A stretch of DNA of 35,471 nucleotides from a virus. Shown piece after piece: positions 31,772-35,471 of the stretch. How positions within the stretch are numbered: the stretch's first letter is position 1; each line of letters starts with the position of its first letter. The notes below the pieces were generated by a model. That model saw only the letters and a program-made list of their open reading frames with translations, was not told where the DNA came from and searched no databases. The position numbers were made by a program, and so were the translations under genes. The stretch spans positions 1 to 35,471 of IMG/VR virus record IMGVR_UViG_3300031951_000607. The stretch is one strand, 5' to 3'.

Positions 31772-32302
31772 ATGAGTTGTAATGTAAGTGCGGGGATTGC
31801 GTTAGGCTGTCGAGACGTCGTGGGTGGTGTTCAAACCATCTGGATTACAGACCAAGACAATATCGCATCCATCACAAAAAATACAGGTGATACTATCACC
31901 CAAATTTCAGGCACAGGCTCGTATTACGAATTTCAACTGATTAGAACTTCTTCTCAATATACTGAGACAGTTAATGCATCACTTGAAAATGGAACTGTGT
32001 TTTACACACAAGAATTGGTTACATTTTTCTCTAAGTTAGAACAATCAAAAAGAAATATTTTGAAAACACTCGCTCAATCTCCAAAACTATCAATAGTGAT
32101 GGAAGATAATACGGGTAAATATTTCTTACTCGGAGAAGTGTATGGCTCTTTTGTGTCTGCTGGTTCATCAGTAACGGGTAAAGCGCTCGGAGACGCTCAG
32201 GGTTATAACATAACTTTCCAAGCGTTGGAGCAGAATCCGATGTGTGAGTTGAGCGGTCCTATTTCATCAGTTGTTGCTGGTATCACAGTAGTCGCTGCTT
32301 AA
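31772..32302 (+). CDS. Probable major tail tube protein (copy 2, variant)
   Basis: This 176-residue protein has the same length as copy 1. Residues 1-4 are identical, then changes cluster (VSAGIALG for LNSGIGLG, VQTIW for VSTVW). From about residue 38 the two proteins differ at only a few positions, while the DNA differs at many third codon positions. This is the mark of two lineages under protein-level constraint, and argues that both copies are or recently were functional. If the contig is a read-through into a strain variant, a single genome has only one of them. Confidence 0.6.
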   Translation: MSCNVSAGIALGCRDVVGGVQTIWITDQDNIASITKNTGDTITQISGTGSYYEFQLIRTSSQYTETVNASLENGTVFYTQELVTFFSKLEQSKRNILKTLAQSPKLSIVMEDNTGKYFLLGEVYGSFVSAGSSVTGKALGDAQGYNITFQALEQNPMCELSGPISSVVAGITVVAA

Positions 32303-32314
32303 TAAAATAATATA

Positions 32315-32354
32315 AATCACAGGGGGACTCATATCCCCTTGTGATTATTTTTAT
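32315..32354 (+). terminator. Intrinsic terminator after the tail-tube gene (second copy)
   Basis: Same stem as at 659-698 (AATCACAGGGG with CCCCTTGTGATT, then ATTTTTAT), but the loop reads GACTCATAT-like instead of GGTTAATAT-like. The stem is kept while the loop drifts. Confidence 0.75.
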
Positions 32355-32359
32355 CTGCT

Positions 32360-34717
32360 ATGATTCTTCTAAAAACAAATCAGTTAAATAAGATGGTAGT
32401 TACTGTGTCTCAAAACGCAGAACTCGCCAATCCTGAATGGTTATTTTCATTTACTCACATCTTCTCAAAAAGAAGGGTAACAATGATATTGCCTAACATA
32501 TCAACTCACAGAGTTAGATATGATGAATTTGAATTTATAGAAGGACCAAATCCTGGTCAGATACCATTCCCTTATGAAGGACAATACAATTATGGTATAT
32601 GGGAACAACCATCAGGTAGTGGAAATTTAGACCCTGCATTAGCGTATAACCTTGTTGAATCAGGTATCGCATTATTGATTGCTCAATCTGCTAATACAAC
32701 AAATGAATATTATATGGAGTTCATATCACCTGATGAAGATGATTCCAATATTATATTCGCTCCTGATGAATTAAATCCACCATCACCAACTCCAAGTGTA
32801 ACAGCATCTCAAACTGCTACACCAACAATGACGCCAACACAAACCAAAACTCCAACACAAACACCTACCCAAACTCCGACAAATACTAACACGCCAACTA
32901 ATACAAAAACTCCTACTCCAACTCCTACCACAACAACAACTCTGACTGCGACTCAGACCCCAACTAAGACGCCAACACAGACGCCTACAAACACAAGAAC
33001 ATCTACACCAACACCTTCAATTACTGCATCACAGACACAAACTCCTACCCAAACAAAAACTCCTACACAGACCCCAACAACTACAACCACATTAACTGCA
33101 ACGCCTACTCAAACTAAGACCCCTACACAAACTCCAACACCGACAACTACAACTACTCAAACCCCTACAACTACAACAACTCTCACTTCTACTCCAACAC
33201 AGACGGCAACAGTTACTAATACACCAACAACTACAACTACATTAACTGCAACACCTACACAGACACCGACAGTTACACAAACGCCAACGCAAACATTACC
33301 TACACCAACGGTAACCGCAACATCAACTCTTACACCAACTAAGACACCTACACAGACACCAAATCCAATTTGTCCAACACAATTGGTTATTAGCAATGCT
33401 GTATCAACCGCGACAATCAATAATGGTGTTTACACAGGTGTTACAAGTTCATCAGGTGTAACATTTAGTTCTGTTTATTTGGACTATACAAACAATACGA
33501 ACAAATTTGTTTCTGTTGGGGTTGCTCCTGATGGAAATAGTTATTTGGCTTATGAGTTCTATAATTCATCAAATAACGCATTCTATTCCTTAATGAGAGC
33601 ATTCTCAGGAGTTACAGATTTGGGATGGTCAGTTACAGAACAAGGTTTCGGTCAGAGTCCATTCTATTCAGGCGTAACTCTAACAGGAGATACTGCTTAT
33701 GGTAATTATGGTTATATTACATCAGGTGGTCTATCTTATCCATCTACTGGTTCTGTTAACTTCTCAGGTGGGGTTGGAACAACAACTTGTTATATCGCAT
33801 ATCCTGTGGCTTGTCCAACACCTACACCTACACCAAGTATTACGGCATCACAAACACCAACACCTTCAATAACATCATCTCCGACTCTTACCCCGAGTGT
33901 TACACCAACTTCAACAACTATAACTCCAACCCCTACAAATACATTAACACAAACACCAACAGTAACACCATCAACAACACCATTTAATCCTGCGTCATTA
34001 AGTCCTCAAATATGGGTTGACTTCTCTGATACATCAACAATGACTTTCAGAACAGGAACGAATAACTTGGAGAAGATAACAAACAAAGGTGTGTATGGTG
34101 GATTGACCGCATTCACACAGTCAACCGCGTCCGTTCAACCTGTGGTGAGTGCGTCAACACAATTCACAGGGGTTACAATCTCTGCTGTTACATTGAGTAA
34201 TGATTATTTACAATCTAATATTTCAACTACCGCATCAACCAATTGGACCAAAGTATTTGTTATGGGTAATGTTGTTAATAACGGAATATTCAGGTTTGAA
34301 TGGGGTTCACCAACTAACTCATTTGCTGACTATCTTGCTCCTTCATCTACTTCATTCAGAAAAGCAACTTACAATGGAACAACTGCTCAGTATTGGAGAA
34401 GGGATTGTAGTTTGACTAATAGACCTTCCACAGGACAAACTATTGTTGATTACACTTCATTTTCTTCTTCAACACCTGTATCTTATTCATACATTAATGG
34501 TAGTGCGACAACTGAATCGAATGTTGCAGGTTCAAACAATGGTTCAACACAAAACTTCCCTGGTGCATCAACATTGTATATCTTAAATGACCCTGGTGAT
34601 GGAAATACTTATAATGGAGAATGTGGTGAACTCTTTATGTTCACAAGGGAACTAACATCAACCGAAAGAAGTAATTTGGAAAATTATCTAAAAAATAAAT
34701 GGGGACTACAATACTAA
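32360..34717 (+). CDS. Modular Thr/Pro-rich virion protein, adhesin-like (copy 2, variant)
   Basis: This 785-residue variant of the protein at 704-3058 has the same order: N-terminal domain, long TPT linker, APDGN module, short linker, lectin-like C-terminal domain (LSPQIWVDFSD). The N-terminal domain is nearly identical between copies. The linker differs in both repeat order and wording, and the two folded modules are clearly diverged (for example SYLAYEFYNSSNNAFYSLMR against NYKVYQNHFVGAQAYYTLLR). So variation concentrates in the outer part of the protein, as expected for a receptor-binding or surface-exposed module. Confidence 0.65.
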   Translation: MILLKTNQLNKMVVTVSQNAELANPEWLFSFTHIFSKRRVTMILPNISTHRVRYDEFEFIEGPNPGQIPFPYEGQYNYGIWEQPSGSGNLDPALAYNLVESGIALLIAQSANTTNEYYMEFISPDEDDSNIIFAPDELNPPSPTPSVTASQTATPTMTPTQTKTPTQTPTQTPTNTNTPTNTKTPTPTPTTTTTLTATQTPTKTPTQTPTNTRTSTPTPSITASQTQTPTQTKTPTQTPTTTTTLTATPTQTKTPTQTPTPTTTTTQTPTTTTTLTSTPTQTATVTNTPTTTTTLTATPTQTPTVTQTPTQTLPTPTVTATSTLTPTKTPTQTPNPICPTQLVISNAVSTATINNGVYTGVTSSSGVTFSSVYLDYTNNTNKFVSVGVAPDGNSYLAYEFYNSSNNAFYSLMRAFSGVTDLGWSVTEQGFGQSPFYSGVTLTGDTAYGNYGYITSGGLSYPSTGSVNFSGGVGTTTCYIAYPVACPTPTPTPSITASQTPTPSITSSPTLTPSVTPTSTTITPTPTNTLTQTPTVTPSTTPFNPASLSPQIWVDFSDTSTMTFRTGTNNLEKITNKGVYGGLTAFTQSTASVQPVVSASTQFTGVTISAVTLSNDYLQSNISTTASTNWTKVFVMGNVVNNGIFRFEWGSPTNSFADYLAPSSTSFRKATYNGTTAQYWRRDCSLTNRPSTGQTIVDYTSFSSSTPVSYSYINGSATTESNVAGSNNGSTQNFPGASTLYILNDPGDGNTYNGECGELFMFTRELTSTERSNLENYLKNKWGLQY

Positions 34718-34718
34718 T

Positions 34719-34985
34719 ATGAAAGGTTATTTATTATTTCAGGATTTCCAACCAGCGGAACAACTAATCAATGAGATTAATACTTGTATGGGATTTCCCA
34801 ATGGTGAAACTCTAACTTGGATGAATGGACCATACTCATTTTGTTCAGTAGGTCCAACGAGTGGATATACTCAATTTGAAGCCTATGCAGTTGTTGTGGA
34901 TACAGAACAAATCAGTCAATGTCTAACACAGGAACAAATCGATAATATTATACAAAAACCTGTTGATTGGTCATTTTGTGTCTAA
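34719..34985 (+). CDS. Small conserved protein between adhesin and portal (copy 2)
   Basis: This 88-residue protein is nearly identical to that at 3060-3326. Among the few changes are QLINE for DLINE, GETLTW for GQTLTW and FEAYAV for FEGYAV. It starts one base after the adhesin stop, as in copy 1. Strong conservation next to a variable adhesin suggests a fixed structural or assembly role. The family is not recognised. Confidence 0.7.
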   Translation: MKGYLLFQDFQPAEQLINEINTCMGFPNGETLTWMNGPYSFCSVGPTSGYTQFEAYAVVVDTEQISQCLTQEQIDNIIQKPVDWSFCV

Positions 34986-34997
34986 AAAAATATATTT

Positions 34998-35471
34998 ATG
35001 AATATGAACGAATCTGTAAATAGAGATAATATCCTTAAAGTTTTTGACTTTGCTGCGGCAAAAGTTCCTTTAATCGAGGAAAATTTAATCATCAACACAA
35101 GAACGCCGTGGACATATTATGGTATCGCCAACCTCGCTCCACAGGAACTCATTCGTTTATACAACACATCTCCAACCCACCGAGCAGCCGCAAATTCAAA
35201 GTGGTATGCCGTTCGTGGAGAATCAATCAAACTTGTTTCAGGTGAAGATGATAGATTGGTAATGGTTAATACTCTTGGTGATACAATGTATGATATATGG
35301 GACAAATGTGTTTTAGATTTCATCTTATACGGAGCCTTCGCAATTAATATTGTTTGGAGAAAAGATAGAGATATGGGTTTTGAAATGTATTATATGGATA
35401 CATCAAAACTAAGAGCCGAAAAATCAGATTATCACGACAGAATAAACAATTGGTATTATAGTGCTGATTGG
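34998..35471 (+). CDS. Portal protein (copy 2, truncated by the window end)
   Basis: The first 158 codons of a portal variant are present and the frame is still open at the last base. Differences to copy 1 are conservative (AAAKVPLIEEN for APARVPIIEEN, GIANLAPQ for GVANLAPQ, VWRKDRDMG for VYRKDRDMG). It carries the same TATTTAT motif and tandem ATGs at its start. Truncation is due to the window end, not a mutation. Confidence 0.75.
   Translation, partial: MNMNESVNRDNILKVFDFAAAKVPLIEENLIINTRTPWTYYGIANLAPQELIRLYNTSPTHRAAANSKWYAVRGESIKLVSGEDDRLVMVNTLGDTMYDIWDKCVLDFILYGAFAINIVWRKDRDMGFEMYYMDTSKLRAEKSDYHDRINNWYYSADW

Larger units (their letters stand above)
31657..35471 (+). repeat. Diverged second copy of the region 1-3812
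   Basis: The segment repeats the start of the window in gene order: capsid end, tail tube, terminator, adhesin, 88-residue protein, portal. The first 127 bases are identical. Beyond them the copies diverge at many, mainly synonymous, sites, with indels in the TPT-coding part. The offset is 31656 up to the adhesin start and 31659 after its end. It ends inside the portal. Confidence 0.9.

Overview
The window is a tailed double-stranded DNA phage, most likely a siphovirus infecting a member of the Bacteroidota. The phage call rests on a near-complete virion set: terminase small and large subunits, portal, head-tail connector, prohead protease, scaffold-like protein, HK97-type major capsid protein, tail tube, tape measure and baseplate-like proteins. 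The Bacteroidota call rests on three host-type promoters (TTTG, a 19-20 base spacer, then TAnnTTTG or a close variant), A-rich leaders without Shine-Dalgarno sequences, and low GC. No integrase, DNA polymerase or recognisable lysis gene was seen, so the lifestyle is open.

Layout. Bases 1-49 are the end of the capsid gene. Next come the tail tube (116-646), a Thr/Pro-rich adhesin-like protein (704-3058), a small protein, the portal, a connector and a Cys-motif repeat protein (to 5989). A terminator at 6098-6132 closes this block. From 6193 to 9312 lies a run of small unknown genes, several with their own host-type promoters; it includes a lipoprotein and two small membrane proteins. A convergent terminator and one minus-strand zinc-ribbon gene (9360-9716) end that run. 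From 9801 come replication and regulatory genes (DUF6291-like protein, winged helix, sigma-like protein), then terminase (11613-13748). A probable tail chaperone disrupted at a T10 run (13766-14514) follows. A long tail block runs to 25375, then tape measure, prohead protease, scaffold and capsid (25505-31705).

The capsid gene is split by a 256-base insertion (30603-30858) with the hallmarks of a small, ORF-less group I intron. Precise removal restores a 326-residue capsid protein. This is the strongest single finding.

From 31657 the sequence repeats the start of the window. The first 127 bases are identical to 31657-31783, then the copies diverge while keeping gene order, to the end of the window inside a second portal copy. 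The simplest reading is a circular or circularly permuted genome of about 31.66 kb. On that reading the contig ran once round and then entered a strain variant of the tail-tube/adhesin/portal region. A real tandem duplication is less likely but not excluded.

Five different structural genes carry long Thr-Pro-Thr linkers that join shared, shuffled beta-type modules. This suggests a family of rod-like, interchangeable virion decorations or receptor-binding proteins. A recurring TA(T/C)TTATA motif sits just upstream of many gene starts and could be a promoter element, possibly read with the phage's own sigma-like protein.
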